From: Citrobacter rodentium NBRC 105723 = DSM 16636
GTDB lineage: Bacteria > Pseudomonadota > Gammaproteobacteria > Enterobacterales > Enterobacteriaceae
Reading direction: 5' to 3'
Length of the DNA: 64,000 bases
Assembly (NCBI RefSeq): GCF_021278985.1
Contig: NZ_CP082833.1
Coordinates: 868,001-932,000 of the forward strand
Made by a program: the position numbers and the translations under genes. The notes below the pieces were generated by a model. That model was not told the origin of the DNA and did no database searches. It saw only the letters and a list, made by a program, of their open reading frames with translations. How positions within the stretch are numbered: the first letter of the stretch is position 1; every line of letters begins with the position of its first letter. This document shows, piece by piece, positions 33,583 through 43,026 of this stretch.

Positions 33583-34392
33583 ATGTACACAGACACCATC
33601 AACAAGTGTGCGGCTAACGCTGCGCGCATCGCTCGCCTGTCGGCGAAAAACCCGCTGGGATTCTGGGTAAGTTCCGCAATGGCGGGGGCTTACGTCGGCC
33701 TCGGCATCATTCTTATTTTCACCCTGGGCAATCTGCTCGATCCCTCCGTGCGTCCGCTGGTAATGGGCGCAACCTTTGGTATCGCCTTAACGCTGGTGAT
33801 TATCGCCGGTTCCGAACTGTTTACCGGACACACCATGTTTCTGACGCTTGGCGTCAAAGCCGGAGCAATCAGCCACGGCCAGATGTGGGCCATTCTGCCG
33901 CAGACCTGGCTTGGCAATCTGCTTGGCTCGGTGTTTGTCGCGCTGATGTACAGCTGGGGCGGCGGCAGCCTGCTGCCGGTCGATACCAGCATCGTCCATT
34001 CCGTCGCGCTGGCGAAAACCACCGCGCCGGCCACGGTGCTGTTCTTCAAAGGCGCGCTGTGCAACTGGCTGGTCTGTCTGGCGATCTGGATGGCGATCCG
34101 CACCGAGGGCGCGGCTAAATTCATGGCGATCTGGTGGTGCCTGCTGGCGTTTATCGCCTCCGGCTACGAACACTCCATCGCGAACATGACGCTGTTCGCC
34201 CTCTCCTGGTTTGGTCACCATAGCGAAGCCTATACCCTGGCGGGAATTGGTCATAACCTGCTGTGGGTCACTCTGGGCAATACTTTGTCCGGCGCCGTAT
34301 TCATGGGATTAGGTTATTGGTATGCTACGCCAAAAGCGGAGCGTCCGGCTCCGGCGAAGACCAGCCAAACAGAGGCCGTAGCCAATCATTAA
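33583..34392 (+). CDS. nirC: Nitrite channel NirC
   Basis: Pentameric formate/nitrite-transporter family channel that moves nitrite across the inner membrane for NirBD. 269 residues from ATG 33583 (MYTDTINKCAANAARIARLS), preceded by CAAGGGTAATC. Six membrane segments are visible with the family motifs GSELFTGHTMF and ALCNWLVCLAIW. The 26 codons upstream read through a REP and are rejected. It overlaps nothing; cysG starts 11 bases after the stop. Confidence 0.96.
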   Translation: MYTDTINKCAANAARIARLSAKNPLGFWVSSAMAGAYVGLGIILIFTLGNLLDPSVRPLVMGATFGIALTLVIIAGSELFTGHTMFLTLGVKAGAISHGQMWAILPQTWLGNLLGSVFVALMYSWGGGSLLPVDTSIVHSVALAKTTAPATVLFFKGALCNWLVCLAIWMAIRTEGAAKFMAIWWCLLAFIASGYEHSIANMTLFALSWFGHHSEAYTLAGIGHNLLWVTLGNTLSGAVFMGLGYWYATPKAERPAPAKTSQTEAVANH

Positions 34393-34403
34393 GGGGTAAT
34401 GTC

Positions 34404-35777
34404 GTGGACCATTTGCCTATATTTTGTCAACTTCGTGACCGCGACTGTTTAATCGTCGGCGGTGGTGATGTCGCAGAACGCAAAGCGCGGTTACTGCTGG
34501 AAGCGGGCGCACGTTTAACGGTAAATGCGCTGGCGTTTATTCCCCAGTTCACCGTATGGGCAGATGAAGGCATGTTGACCCTCGTTGAAGGGCCGTTTGA
34601 AGAGGCCCTTCTCGATCCTTGCTGGCTGGTGATCGCCGCCACCGATGACGATGCGGTTAACCAGCGCGTCAGCGACGCGGCGGAATCACGCCGTATCTTC
34701 TGTAACGTGGTCGATGCGCCGAAAGCCGCCAGCTTTATTATGCCGTCGATTATCGATCGTTCGCCGCTGATGGTGGCGGTCTCCTCCGGCGGCACCTCGC
34801 CGGTTCTGGCGCGCCTGCTGCGTGAAAAGCTGGAATCCCTGCTGCCCCAGCATCTCGGACAGGTTGCCCATTACGCCGGTAAACTGCGTTCCCGGGTGAA
34901 GCAACAGTTCGCTACGATGGGCGAACGCCGTCGCTTCTGGGAAAAATTCTTTGTTAACGATCGTCTCGACCAGTCGCTGGCCAATGCCGACCAGAAAGCG
35001 GTGGCCGAAGTTACAGAGCAACTGCTGAGCGAGCCGTTGGATCATCGCGGCGAGGTAGTGCTGGTGGGCGCAGGACCGGGCGATGCCGGACTTCTGACCC
35101 TGAAAGGGCTGCAACAGATCCAGCAGGCCGACGTGGTGGTGTATGACCGCCTGGTTTCTGACGATATTATGAACCTTGTGCGCCGCGATGCGGATCGCGT
35201 ATTCGTCGGTAAACGCGCGGGTTATCACTGCGTGCCACAGGAAGAAATTAACCAAATCCTGCTGCGTGAAGCGCAAAAAGGTAAACGCGTGGTGCGTCTG
35301 AAAGGCGGCGATCCATTTATCTTTGGTCGCGGCGGCGAAGAGCTGGAAACCCTGTGTCACGCGGGTATTCCCTTCTCGGTGGTGCCGGGAATCACCGCCG
35401 CTTCCGGCTGCTCTGCCTATTCCGGCATCCCGCTGACCCATCGCGACTATGCGCAAAGCGTGCGGCTGGTTACCGGACACCTGAAAACCGGCGGCGAGCT
35501 GGACTGGGAAAACCTGGCGGCGGAAAAGCAGACGCTGGTGTTTTATATGGGGCTGAATCAGGCTGCCACTATCCAGCAGAAACTGATTGAATTTGGCATG
35601 CAGGCGGATATGCCGGTCGCGCTGGTGGAAAACGGCACCGCCGTCAAACAACGCGTGGTGAAAGGGGAATTAGCGCGCTTAGGCGAACTGGCGACGCAGG
35701 TGGCAAGCCCCGCGCTGATTATTGTTGGTCGCGTTGTCGGTTTACGCGAAAAATTAAACTGGTTCTCTAATCATTAA
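34404..35777 (+). CDS. cysG: Siroheme synthase CysG
   Basis: Trifunctional enzyme making siroheme, the cofactor of NirB and CysI: precorrin-2 dehydrogenase and ferrochelatase in the N-terminal part, uroporphyrinogen III methyltransferase in the C-terminal part. It begins at GTG 34404 (MDHLPIFCQL) as in E. coli, giving 457 residues; the open frame extends further upstream inside nirC but without family support. Marks: NAD site VGGGDVAERKARLL, Ser128 (phosphoserine in Salmonella) in VSSGGTSPVL, and VGAGPGDAGLLTLKG opening the SUMT domain. Confidence 0.98.
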   Translation: MDHLPIFCQLRDRDCLIVGGGDVAERKARLLLEAGARLTVNALAFIPQFTVWADEGMLTLVEGPFEEALLDPCWLVIAATDDDAVNQRVSDAAESRRIFCNVVDAPKAASFIMPSIIDRSPLMVAVSSGGTSPVLARLLREKLESLLPQHLGQVAHYAGKLRSRVKQQFATMGERRRFWEKFFVNDRLDQSLANADQKAVAEVTEQLLSEPLDHRGEVVLVGAGPGDAGLLTLKGLQQIQQADVVVYDRLVSDDIMNLVRRDADRVFVGKRAGYHCVPQEEINQILLREAQKGKRVVRLKGGDPFIFGRGGEELETLCHAGIPFSVVPGITAASGCSAYSGIPLTHRDYAQSVRLVTGHLKTGGELDWENLAAEKQTLVFYMGLNQAATIQQKLIEFGMQADMPVALVENGTAVKQRVVKGELARLGELATQVASPALIIVGRVVGLREKLNWFSNH

Positions 35778-35845
35778 TTCATTCCATTTTTCAGATTAAG
35801 GGCGGCATCGTCTGGCCTTTTTTATTTCTGGCGTGCAGGAAAACA

Positions 35846-35868
35846 AAAAGTCCGGAAACGGACTTTTA
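35846..35868. terminator. Hairpin after cysG
   Basis: AAAAGTCCG-GAAA-CGGACTTTT, a perfect 9-base stem closed by a GNRA tetraloop, 70 bases past cysG. It probably ends the nir-cysG transcript; the A and T flanks allow either direction. Confidence 0.7.
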
Positions 35869-36033
35869 TCTAACCAACTGATTTAAATTAACTTAATGGA
35901 TTCAACACGCCTCTATTGCCATTCCCTTACTGACGACAAAAAGAGATTACGTTATCGTCGCAAACGGATAGCGAAAGCATATTCGACTGATCCATAGTTA
36001 ATTGATTAATTATTTTTTACATAGGAAATGTAA

Positions 36034-36201
36034 ATGAACAAATTTATTAAAATGGCACTGGTGGGAGCGGCACTGGCGACGCTTACGGCGTGTACGGGAC
36101 ACGTAGAAAACCGCAATAAAACCTGCTCTTACGACTACCTGCTGCACCCGGCTATCTCTATTTCTAAAATCATCGGCGGCTGCGGTCCGGCAGCAGAGTA
36201 A
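36034..36201 (+). CDS. yhfL: Small lipoprotein YhfL
   Basis: 55-residue predicted lipoprotein (MNKFIKMALVGAALATLTAC..GPAAE). The signal ends with the lipobox LTAC, putting the lipidated Cys at residue 20. Mature residues are short and keep conserved Cys31 and Cys50, possibly a disulfide. The function is unknown. ATG 36034 follows AGGAAATGTAA. In E. coli K-12 the frl and yhfS-Z genes follow yhfL; here trpS is next. Confidence 0.93.
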   Translation: MNKFIKMALVGAALATLTACTGHVENRNKTCSYDYLLHPAISISKIIGGCGPAAE

Positions 36202-36222
36202 ACCTCGACTTTGCGCAGATAC

Positions 36223-36247
36223 AAAAAAACCGGGAAATCCCGGTTTT
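36223..36247. terminator. Shared terminator of yhfL and trpS
   Basis: AAAAAACCGGGA-AA-TCCCGGTTTTTT between the convergent yhfL and trpS stops, functional in both directions. Confidence 0.9.
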
Positions 36248-36265
36248 TTCATTTCACACGCTCAA

Positions 36266-37270
36266 TTACGGCTTCGCGACAAAACCAATCGCTTCATATA
36301 CCGCTTTCAGCGTTTCAGACGCGCGGGCGCTGGCTTTTTCCGCCCCTTCCTTCATCACTTTTTGCAGGAAGGCTTCGTCATTGCGGAAACGATGATAGCG
36401 CTCCTGCAGCCCGGTCAGCATACCGGAAACCGCTTCGGCCACTTCACCTTTCAGGTGACCATACATCTTGCCTTCAAAGTGTTTTTCCAGCTCAGGGATG
36501 CTCTGGCCGGTAACGGCGGAGAGGATGTCCAGCAGGTTAGAGACGCCCGCTTTGTTCTGGATGTCGTAACGCACCACCGGCGGCTCGTCGGAGTCCGTCA
36601 CCGCGCGTTTAATCTTCTTCACCACCGATTTCGGATCTTCCAGCAAACCGATCACGTTGTTGCGGTTGTCGTCCGATTTGGACATCTTCTTCGTCGGCTC
36701 CAGCAGCGACATGACGCGCGCGCCGGACTTCGGAATAAACGGCTCAGGGACTTTGAAGATCTCGCCATACAGCGCGTTAAAACGCTGGGCGATATCGCGG
36801 CTCAGTTCCAGATGCTGCTTCTGGTCTTCACCCACCGGCACCTGGTTAGTCTGGTACAGCAGAATATCCGCCGCCATCAGCACCGGATAATCGAACAGAC
36901 CGGCGTTGATGTTTTCGGCATAACGCGCTGACTTGTCTTTGAACTGAGTCATACGGCTCAGTTCACCGAAATAGGTGTAACAGTTCAGCGCCCAGCTCAG
37001 CTGCGCATGTTCCGGCACGTGAGACTGAACGAAGATGGTGCTCTTTTCCGGATCGATACCACATGCCAGATACAGCGCCAGCGTATCCAGCGTTGCTTTA
37101 CGCAGCTGCTGCGCATCCTGGCGTACGGTGATGGCATGCTGGTCAACGATACAGTAGATGCAGTGGTAGTCATCCTGCATGTTCACCCACTGACGCAGCG
37201 CACCCATATAGTTGCCAATGGTCAATTCACCTGAGGGCTGTGCGCCACTAAAAACGATGGGCTTAGTCAT
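36266..37270 (-). CDS. trpS: Tryptophanyl-tRNA synthetase
   Basis: Charges tRNA-Trp; class Ic synthetase. 334 residues from ATG 37270 (MTKPIVFSGAQPSGELTIGN) with the HIGH-like TIGN at 17-20, KMSKS at 195-199, and the Trp-site segment VGEDQKQHLELSRDIA. The 18 codons upstream lie inside gph and are rejected. The start overlaps the end of gph by 8 bases, closing the aroK-aroB-damX-dam-rpe-gph-trpS superoperon. Confidence 0.98.
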   Translation of the reverse strand: MTKPIVFSGAQPSGELTIGNYMGALRQWVNMQDDYHCIYCIVDQHAITVRQDAQQLRKATLDTLALYLACGIDPEKSTIFVQSHVPEHAQLSWALNCYTYFGELSRMTQFKDKSARYAENINAGLFDYPVLMAADILLYQTNQVPVGEDQKQHLELSRDIAQRFNALYGEIFKVPEPFIPKSGARVMSLLEPTKKMSKSDDNRNNVIGLLEDPKSVVKKIKRAVTDSDEPPVVRYDIQNKAGVSNLLDILSAVTGQSIPELEKHFEGKMYGHLKGEVAEAVSGMLTGLQERYHRFRNDEAFLQKVMKEGAEKASARASETLKAVYEAIGFVAKP

Positions 37271-38021
37271 TTTTCGATTCCTGATTTTCGCTATGCGGAA
37301 GCCCGAGAGCGGGCAAAAGTTCATTAATGCTGTCGAAGATAACGTCAGGCTGGCTCAGGGCGATCGGTTCGCCGTAGTTGTAGCCATAGGTCAGCCCGAC
37401 GGAGGGGCAGCCTGCCGCTTTTGCAGCCTGAATATCATTACGCGAATCCCCGACAAAGAGCAATTGCGCTGGCTCGATGCCAAGCCGGCTTGCCACCAGC
37501 AGCAGCGGATCCGGATGCGGTTTTTTGTTTTGCACATCATCACCGCCAATGACCACGCTGAAATATTTGCTGATATCCAGCGCATCGAGCAGCGGCGCGA
37601 CAAACGGCGTAGGCTTGTTGGTCACCAGACCTAACGCCAGCCCCTTCGCGTGCAATGCGCCGAGCGTATCGGCAACGCCGGAGAACAGAAAGGTTCCCTC
37701 TTCCGCGACCTCGCCATAATAGCGGTCAAACAGCTTACGCAGTATACGCACCTGCTCCTCAGCGGGAATATCTTCATCAACGGGCGGTTTGCCCTGGGAC
37801 TTACGCAACGTGGCGCGCTCCTGGCGGGACCAGGCAAGCGCACGTTCCATTAACACGTCTGCACCATTGCCAATCCAGGTAATCACCCGTTCTTCACCCG
37901 CTGTCGGCAGCTCCAGCGCGTACAGCGCCATATCCACGGCGGCGGTTAGTCCCGGCGCGCTGTCCACCAGCGTGCCGTCGAGATCGAAAGCGACGCCCCG
38001 AATATCCTGAAATTTATTCAT
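37263..38021 (-). CDS. gph: Phosphoglycolate phosphatase
   Basis: HAD-superfamily phosphatase that removes 2-phosphoglycolate arising from repair of 3'-phosphoglycolate DNA ends. 252 residues. HAD motifs: I FDLDGTLVDSAP (nucleophile Asp13), II LVTNKPTP, III KKPHPDP, IV FVGDSRNDIQAA. It overlaps rpe by 8 bases and trpS by 8 bases. Confidence 0.97.
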   Translation of the reverse strand: MNKFQDIRGVAFDLDGTLVDSAPGLTAAVDMALYALELPTAGEERVITWIGNGADVLMERALAWSRQERATLRKSQGKPPVDEDIPAEEQVRILRKLFDRYYGEVAEEGTFLFSGVADTLGALHAKGLALGLVTNKPTPFVAPLLDALDISKYFSVVIGGDDVQNKKPHPDPLLLVASRLGIEPAQLLFVGDSRNDIQAAKAAGCPSVGLTYGYNYGEPIALSQPDVIFDSINELLPALGLPHSENQESKND

Positions 38022-38691
38022 GACTTACCTTTGCCAGTTCACTGCGCATTTCATCAATCACTTTTTTGTAGTCTGGCTGGTCAAAAATGGCAGAGCCCGC
38101 GACGAACATATCGGCGCCCGCCGCGGCGATTTCGCCGATATTATTCACCTTAACGCCGCCGTCGACCTCCAGACGAATGTCGTAGCCCGATTCATCAATG
38201 CGCCGACGAACTTCACGCAGCTTGTTCAGCGTTTGCGGAATGAAGGACTGTCCGCCAAAGCCGGGATTGACGGACATCAGCAGAATCACGTCCAGCTTAT
38301 CCATCACGTAGTCGAGATAGCTCAGCGGCGTCGCCGGATTGAAGACCAGACCCGCCTGACAGCCGTGCTCTTTGATCAGCTGTAGAGTCCGGTCAACGTG
38401 CCCGGAAGCCTCCGGATGAAAAGTAATAATGCTGGCGCCAGCGGCGGCGAAATCCGGCACGATGCGATCGACCGGTTCCACCATCAGATGCACATCAATC
38501 GGCGCGGCAATGCCGTATTTACGCAGAGATTTCAGCACCATCGGGCCAATAGTGAGGTTGGGTACGTAGTGGTTGTCCATCACGTCGAAGTGTACGACAT
38601 CAGCGCCGGCAGCGAGCGCTTTCGCGGTGTCCTCACCCAGGCGGGCAAAATCAGCCGACAGAATTGAGGGGGCAATCAAATACTGTTTCAT
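38014..38691 (-). CDS. rpe: Ribulose-phosphate 3-epimerase
   Basis: Pentose-phosphate pathway TIM-barrel enzyme converting ribulose 5-phosphate to xylulose 5-phosphate. 225 residues. Metal and catalytic residues are in VHFDVMDNHYVPNLTIGP, PIDVHLMVE and RLEVDGGVKVNN, and the phosphate loop is AGSAIF. It starts 17 bases after the dam stop and overlaps gph. Confidence 0.98.
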   Translation of the reverse strand: MKQYLIAPSILSADFARLGEDTAKALAAGADVVHFDVMDNHYVPNLTIGPMVLKSLRKYGIAAPIDVHLMVEPVDRIVPDFAAAGASIITFHPEASGHVDRTLQLIKEHGCQAGLVFNPATPLSYLDYVMDKLDVILLMSVNPGFGGQSFIPQTLNKLREVRRRIDESGYDIRLEVDGGVKVNNIGEIAAAGADMFVAGSAIFDQPDYKKVIDEMRSELAKVSHE

Positions 38692-38708
38692 CCGCTTCTC
38701 CTTGAGAA

Positions 38709-39545
38709 TTATTTTTTCGCGGGTGAAACGACTCCTGGTTTGTACAGAGCCAGCAGTTCGTCCACCTTTTTACGTGTGCCGCCGTTGCTGCTAATACTGC
38801 GTCGCACTTTGACCTGAAAATGTGTCGCCTGTTTATACCATTCGCGGGTATCGGGCGTGTCATGGTTCGAAATTAACACCGGGATACGCTTTTTTACCAG
38901 CTTCTCAGCCAACTTAGCCAGATGCGCCTGCTCTTTCGGGCTGAAGCTGTTGGTGTGATAGGCGGTGAAATTGGCGGTTGCGGACAACGGCGCATAGGGC
39001 GGATCGCAATACACCACCGAGTTGCTGTCCGCGCGATTCATACACTCTTCATACGAGAGGCAATAAAACTCGGCGTTCTGCGCCTTTTGCGCAAAGTGAT
39101 ACAGCTCCGCTTCCGGGAAATAAGGTTTTTTGTAACGTCCAAACGGAACGTTAAACTCGCCGCGCAGGTTGTAGCGACACAGGCCGTTGTAACCATAGCG
39201 GTTCAGATACAGGAACAGCACCGCCCGGCGGAAAGGGTCCTGGCTGGCGTTGAACTCTTCGCGAAACCGGTAGTACACCTCGGGCTGATTAGTCTGTGGA
39301 TTAAACAGTTCGCGGGAAGCCTGCACGTACTCTTCAGTGCGCAACTTTACAATGTTGTAGAGACTGATCAGATCGCTGTTGATATCGGAAAGAATATAAC
39401 GAGAAAAATCGGTGTTAAGAAATACCGATCCGGCGCCCACAAAGGGTTCGATCAGGCATTCACCCTCCGGTAAATGCCTTTTAATATCATCCAGCAGAGG
39501 GTACTTCCCCCCTGCCCACTTCAGAAAAGCGCGATTTTTTTTCAT
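38709..39545 (-). CDS. dam: DNA adenine methyltransferase Dam
   Basis: Methylates adenine in GATC; used for mismatch repair strand choice, replication timing (SeqA) and phase variation. 278 residues from ATG 39545 (MKKNRAFLKWAGGKYPLLDD). Motif I FVGAGSVF (35-42) binds AdoMet, and the catalytic DPPY is at 181-184. Overall it follows E. coli Dam but with more changes in the C-terminal third (about 165-245) than elsewhere. It lies between damX and rpe in the usual order. Confidence 0.98.
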   Translation of the reverse strand: MKKNRAFLKWAGGKYPLLDDIKRHLPEGECLIEPFVGAGSVFLNTDFSRYILSDINSDLISLYNIVKLRTEEYVQASRELFNPQTNQPEVYYRFREEFNASQDPFRRAVLFLYLNRYGYNGLCRYNLRGEFNVPFGRYKKPYFPEAELYHFAQKAQNAEFYCLSYEECMNRADSNSVVYCDPPYAPLSATANFTAYHTNSFSPKEQAHLAKLAEKLVKKRIPVLISNHDTPDTREWYKQATHFQVKVRRSISSNGGTRKKVDELLALYKPGVVSPAKK

Positions 39546-39676
39546 GCTGACTAACAAATTACACCTTCTCCGGCTGTGGAGAAAGCTCCGACAGCATCCT
39601 GCGCTTTAGCGCCATGTCCCACCACGGGGGCGCGGCGTCAACGCAGAGCCACCCCCAACCGTGGGCATAGCTTTTA

Positions 39677-40963
39677 TTATTTCAAATCGGCCTGAACCTG
39701 ATGTAGCGGTTTCGCCCACGGATTCTTCGCCTGCACGTCGGCTGGCAGCGTGGACACAGCGCGTTTCGCCTCATCTTTCGACGCATAAACGCCCGATACC
39801 AGAACATACCACGGCTGACCGTTACGCGTCGTCTGATACACCACATAGTTTTTCAGATTCTCTTTCTTCGCCCAACCGTTCAGGTTGTCGTAATTAGAAG
39901 AGCTGCTCAACTGCAGGGTGTAATGGCTGGACGGCGCGGATTTCAGCGATCCCACGTTACCGCTGCTTTTCGCGCTGCCCGTCGATGCCGCTGGCGTACT
40001 CTGAGTCTGGGCCGGGGCTGCCTTCTGTACAGGTGCTACGTTCGCCGTGGCTTTAGGCGCTGTCGTCGCCGCTGGCGCGGAAGCCGTTTGCTTCGGCGTT
40101 ACGGCGGGCTCAGTGCGTTTCGGCTGCGCGGCTGGCTTTGGCTCCGCTGGCGTCGCTTTCGCGGTCGTGTGCGTTTTCTTCGGCTCAATCACCGCCTGCT
40201 TACGCTCCGGACGGTTCGTCGGACGTTCGCTGACCGGGGCAGACGCCGTCTGGCGCGGCGCGTTGCCATTCCGTACCGGCGCAACGGTGGCGGGTTCAGT
40301 CGGCAGCGTCGAGTTCACGACCACGTTATTCATCTGTTCCTGACCCTGCGGCTGCGTCAGCGCGCTGTTCAGGTCGCCCTGCACTTCTACGCGCTGCTGG
40401 CCCTCCGCTGTCGGCGGAACCTGACCCTGGGTCGGCGTGGAAGAGATCGGCGGCAGCGAAACTTCCTGCGGCGCGTTGCCGGCGGTCTGTTCGGCAGAGG
40501 TGGTGCCCGGGGCGGGCTGCGCGCCGTTTGCCTGGTCAGCGGCATTGCCGGAAAGGTCGATACTCTTCTCATCGGACGCCGTCTGATTATTTGCCGAAGG
40601 CGTGGATGGCGCTTTCAGCGCGGAACCAATCCCGATGATCAGCAGCAGCAGAACCAGCACGCCTACGCCCATCATCATATACTGACGGGAAGCCGGTTTA
40701 CTGGCCGCTTTTTTACGCTTACGCGGACGGCGCTCTACGCGCTCTTCATCCACGAATGCCTCATCGGATTCGTAAACGTCTTCGCTCTCAGGCTCTTCGG
40801 GACGCTCTCTGCGACCGCGGGTGGGACGGCGATCGTCAGCATCCAGATCCACATCATCGAAGTTGATCTGCGGTTCGCCGCGTTCAGAAGATTGTCGAGA
40901 ACGACCAGGGCGACGATCGCTGGGATCGGGTTTCAGCTCGTCTTCTGGTTTGAATTCATCCAT
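39677..40963 (-). CDS. damX: SPOR-domain cell division protein DamX
   Basis: Bitopic inner-membrane protein recruited to the septal ring through its SPOR domain, which binds denuded glycan strands. 428 residues: an acidic and Arg-rich cytoplasmic part (1-93), a single membrane segment (about 95-115, MMMGVGVLVLLLLIIGIGSA), a long low-complexity Pro/Thr/Gln/Ala linker (about 117-340) and the C-terminal SPOR domain (HYTLQLSSSSNYDNLNGWAK onward). In E. coli it acts as a divisome accessory factor and also drives filamentation in uropathogens. Confidence 0.96.
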   Translation of the reverse strand: MDEFKPEDELKPDPSDRRPGRSRQSSERGEPQINFDDVDLDADDRRPTRGRRERPEEPESEDVYESDEAFVDEERVERRPRKRKKAASKPASRQYMMMGVGVLVLLLLIIGIGSALKAPSTPSANNQTASDEKSIDLSGNAADQANGAQPAPGTTSAEQTAGNAPQEVSLPPISSTPTQGQVPPTAEGQQRVEVQGDLNSALTQPQGQEQMNNVVVNSTLPTEPATVAPVRNGNAPRQTASAPVSERPTNRPERKQAVIEPKKTHTTAKATPAEPKPAAQPKRTEPAVTPKQTASAPAATTAPKATANVAPVQKAAPAQTQSTPAASTGSAKSSGNVGSLKSAPSSHYTLQLSSSSNYDNLNGWAKKENLKNYVVYQTTRNGQPWYVLVSGVYASKDEAKRAVSTLPADVQAKNPWAKPLHQVQADLK

Positions 40964-41060
40964 TTAACACCCCACTCAAAGGCGAATGCTTACCACGCTG
41001 CATTACGCCTGAATTTAAATGGCCGATGCGTAAGCCGCATCAGTCCGACCTTTCTTGTTG

Positions 41061-42149
41061 TTACGCCTGCTGACAGTCAGCAATCGCGTTAAGTACGATT
41101 TCGTGCGACACTCCGCCGCGCACTTCGCTTTTCCCTATTGCCAGCGGAAGCACTAAACGCATCTCTCCCGCCAACACTTTTTTATCACGCAACATGTGCG
41201 GCAGGTAAGCCTGCGCAGACATCTCGCGCGGTCCGTTCACCGGTAAACCAGCGCGCTGAAGTAAAGTGATGATGCGCTGCGTCTCCTCCGGCGTAAACTG
41301 CCCCAGACGTTCCGACGTGCGCGCCGCCATTACCATACCAGCCGCGACCGCTTCACCGTGTAACCAATTGCCATAACCCATTTCCGCCTCAATGGCGTGT
41401 CCATAGGTATGACCCAGATTCAGTAAAGCACGTAAGCCGGTTTCGCGCTCGTCTGCGGCGACAACTTCGGCCTTCAGCTCACAACAACGGCGAATACAGT
41501 AAGCCATTGCCGCGCCGTCCAGACGCAGTAACGCATCCAGATTCTCTTCCAGCCAGAGAAAGAATTCACCGTCGAGAATAATGCCGTACTTGATCACTTC
41601 AGCGAGGCCGGAGGCCAGTTCGCGGGCAGGCAGCGTTTTCAGACAGTCGAGATCCACCACCACCGAAGCGGGCTGGTAAAACGCGCCGATCATGTTTTTG
41701 CCGAGAGGGTGGTTTACCGCGGTTTTTCCGCCAACGGAGGAGTCGACCTGCGATAAGAGAGTGGTCGGAACCTGGATGAAGCGTACGCCGCGCTGATAGC
41801 TGGCGGCGGCAAAGCCAGTCAGATCGCCAATCACGCCGCCGCCAAGGGCGACCAGCGTCGTGTCGCGGCCATGCGGTTTTTGCAGTAAGGCGGTAAATAC
41901 CGTATCCAGCACCGCCAGGCTCTTATACTGCTCGCCGTCAGGCAGGATGACGCTGTCAACGTTAATACCCGCGCGTTCAAGTACGCCGCGAATCTTATCA
42001 AGATAAAGGGGAGCCAGGGTTTCGTTGGTCACCAACATAACCTGATCGCCCGATTTCAGCGGTAAGAAAGAAGCCGGTTCGTTAAACAAACCAGCCGCGA
42101 TGGTGATAGGGTAACTACGTTCCCCGAGAGTGACGGTAATCCTCTCCAT
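41061..42149 (-). CDS. aroB: 3-Dehydroquinate synthase
   Basis: Second step of the shikimate pathway: DAHP to 3-dehydroquinate, NAD and metal dependent. 362 residues, starting MERITVTLGERSYPITIAAG. NAD-site GGGVIGDLTGFAAASYQRG and metal ligands in the ELASGLAEVIKYG and NLGHTYGHAIE segments are intact. It follows aroK by 48 bases. Confidence 0.98.
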   Translation of the reverse strand: MERITVTLGERSYPITIAAGLFNEPASFLPLKSGDQVMLVTNETLAPLYLDKIRGVLERAGINVDSVILPDGEQYKSLAVLDTVFTALLQKPHGRDTTLVALGGGVIGDLTGFAAASYQRGVRFIQVPTTLLSQVDSSVGGKTAVNHPLGKNMIGAFYQPASVVVDLDCLKTLPARELASGLAEVIKYGIILDGEFFLWLEENLDALLRLDGAAMAYCIRRCCELKAEVVAADERETGLRALLNLGHTYGHAIEAEMGYGNWLHGEAVAAGMVMAARTSERLGQFTPEETQRIITLLQRAGLPVNGPREMSAQAYLPHMLRDKKVLAGEMRLVLPLAIGKSEVRGGVSHEIVLNAIADCQQA

Positions 42150-42197
42150 GACGCGACATCCACCTTAATAGCTAGTAGCCGGTGTATTAAGCCAGAA

Positions 42198-42719
42198 TCA
42201 GTTGCTTTCCAGCATATGAATGATCTGGTTTGCAACGACCTTGGCGCTCTGATCGTCGGTGCGAATGGTTACGTCGGCAATCTCTTCATACAGCGGATTG
42301 CGTTCGTTAGCCAATGCTTCCAGAACCTCGCGAGGCGGCGCTTCTACCTGCAACAGCGGTCGTTTTTTATCACGCTGCGTACGCGCAAGTTGTTTTTCGA
42401 TGGTCGTTTCGAGGTAAACCACGACGCCACGCGCGGAAAGACGGTTACGGGTTTCACGCGATTTAACAGAGCCACCGCCGGTAGCCAGCACAATACCCTG
42501 TTTTTCCGTCAATTCGTTAATGACTTTCTCTTCACGATCGCGGAAGCCGTCTTCGCCTTCAACGTCGAAGACCCAGCCCACATCAGCTCCGGTGCGTTTC
42601 TCAATCTCTTGATCAGAATCGTAAAATTCCATATTGAGTTGTTGAGCTAACTGGCGCCCAATAGTGCTTTTTCCGGCACCCATAGGCCCAACCAGAAAGA
42701 TATTGCGTTTCTCTGCCAT
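42198..42719 (-). CDS. aroK: Shikimate kinase I
   Basis: Phosphorylates shikimate in aromatic amino-acid synthesis. 173 residues. Walker A GPMGAGKST is at 11-19, shikimate-binding YDSDQEIEKRTG follows, and the lid region is RDKKRPLL. It heads the aroK-aroB-damX-dam-rpe-gph-trpS superoperon, whose promoter must lie in the 307 bases upstream. Confidence 0.98.
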   Translation of the reverse strand: MAEKRNIFLVGPMGAGKSTIGRQLAQQLNMEFYDSDQEIEKRTGADVGWVFDVEGEDGFRDREEKVINELTEKQGIVLATGGGSVKSRETRNRLSARGVVVYLETTIEKQLARTQRDKKRPLLQVEAPPREVLEALANERNPLYEEIADVTIRTDDQSAKVVANQIIHMLESN

Positions 42720-43026
42720 TTTTTCGGTACTACTAAGACTGATCGTTAATGATAAACCCGCTTCGCCGACACTGAGCGCAGCAGGACATGAACTGAAACC
42801 TCATAAGATATTGCGAGAGTCAGACTAAAAATTATCTCAATACTCAAGCGGGTTTGGCAACTGAATAAATCACCAAACCAGATTGTAGACAATCCGAGTC
42901 GGCGTTGCCGGACGGCGATAAGGAGTACCGACTCTCAAATCGGTACTCCTTGTATGCTAAATAGTTGCGCACGTCAAATCTCTGTCACCGGTTAAGAGCA
43001 AAAAACAGCGCCGTTTCAGGCATACA
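42720..43026 (-). promoter_or_regulatory. Gap between hofQ and aroK: aroK promoter region and hofQ terminator
   Basis: Contains the aroK leader (AT-rich, near 42780-42900) and, at 42920-42951, the 12-base perfect stem AAGGAGTACCGA..TCGGTACTCCTT. The stem lies about 75 bases past the hofQ stop and 200 bases before aroK. Nothing resembling a gene was seen. Confidence 0.6.
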
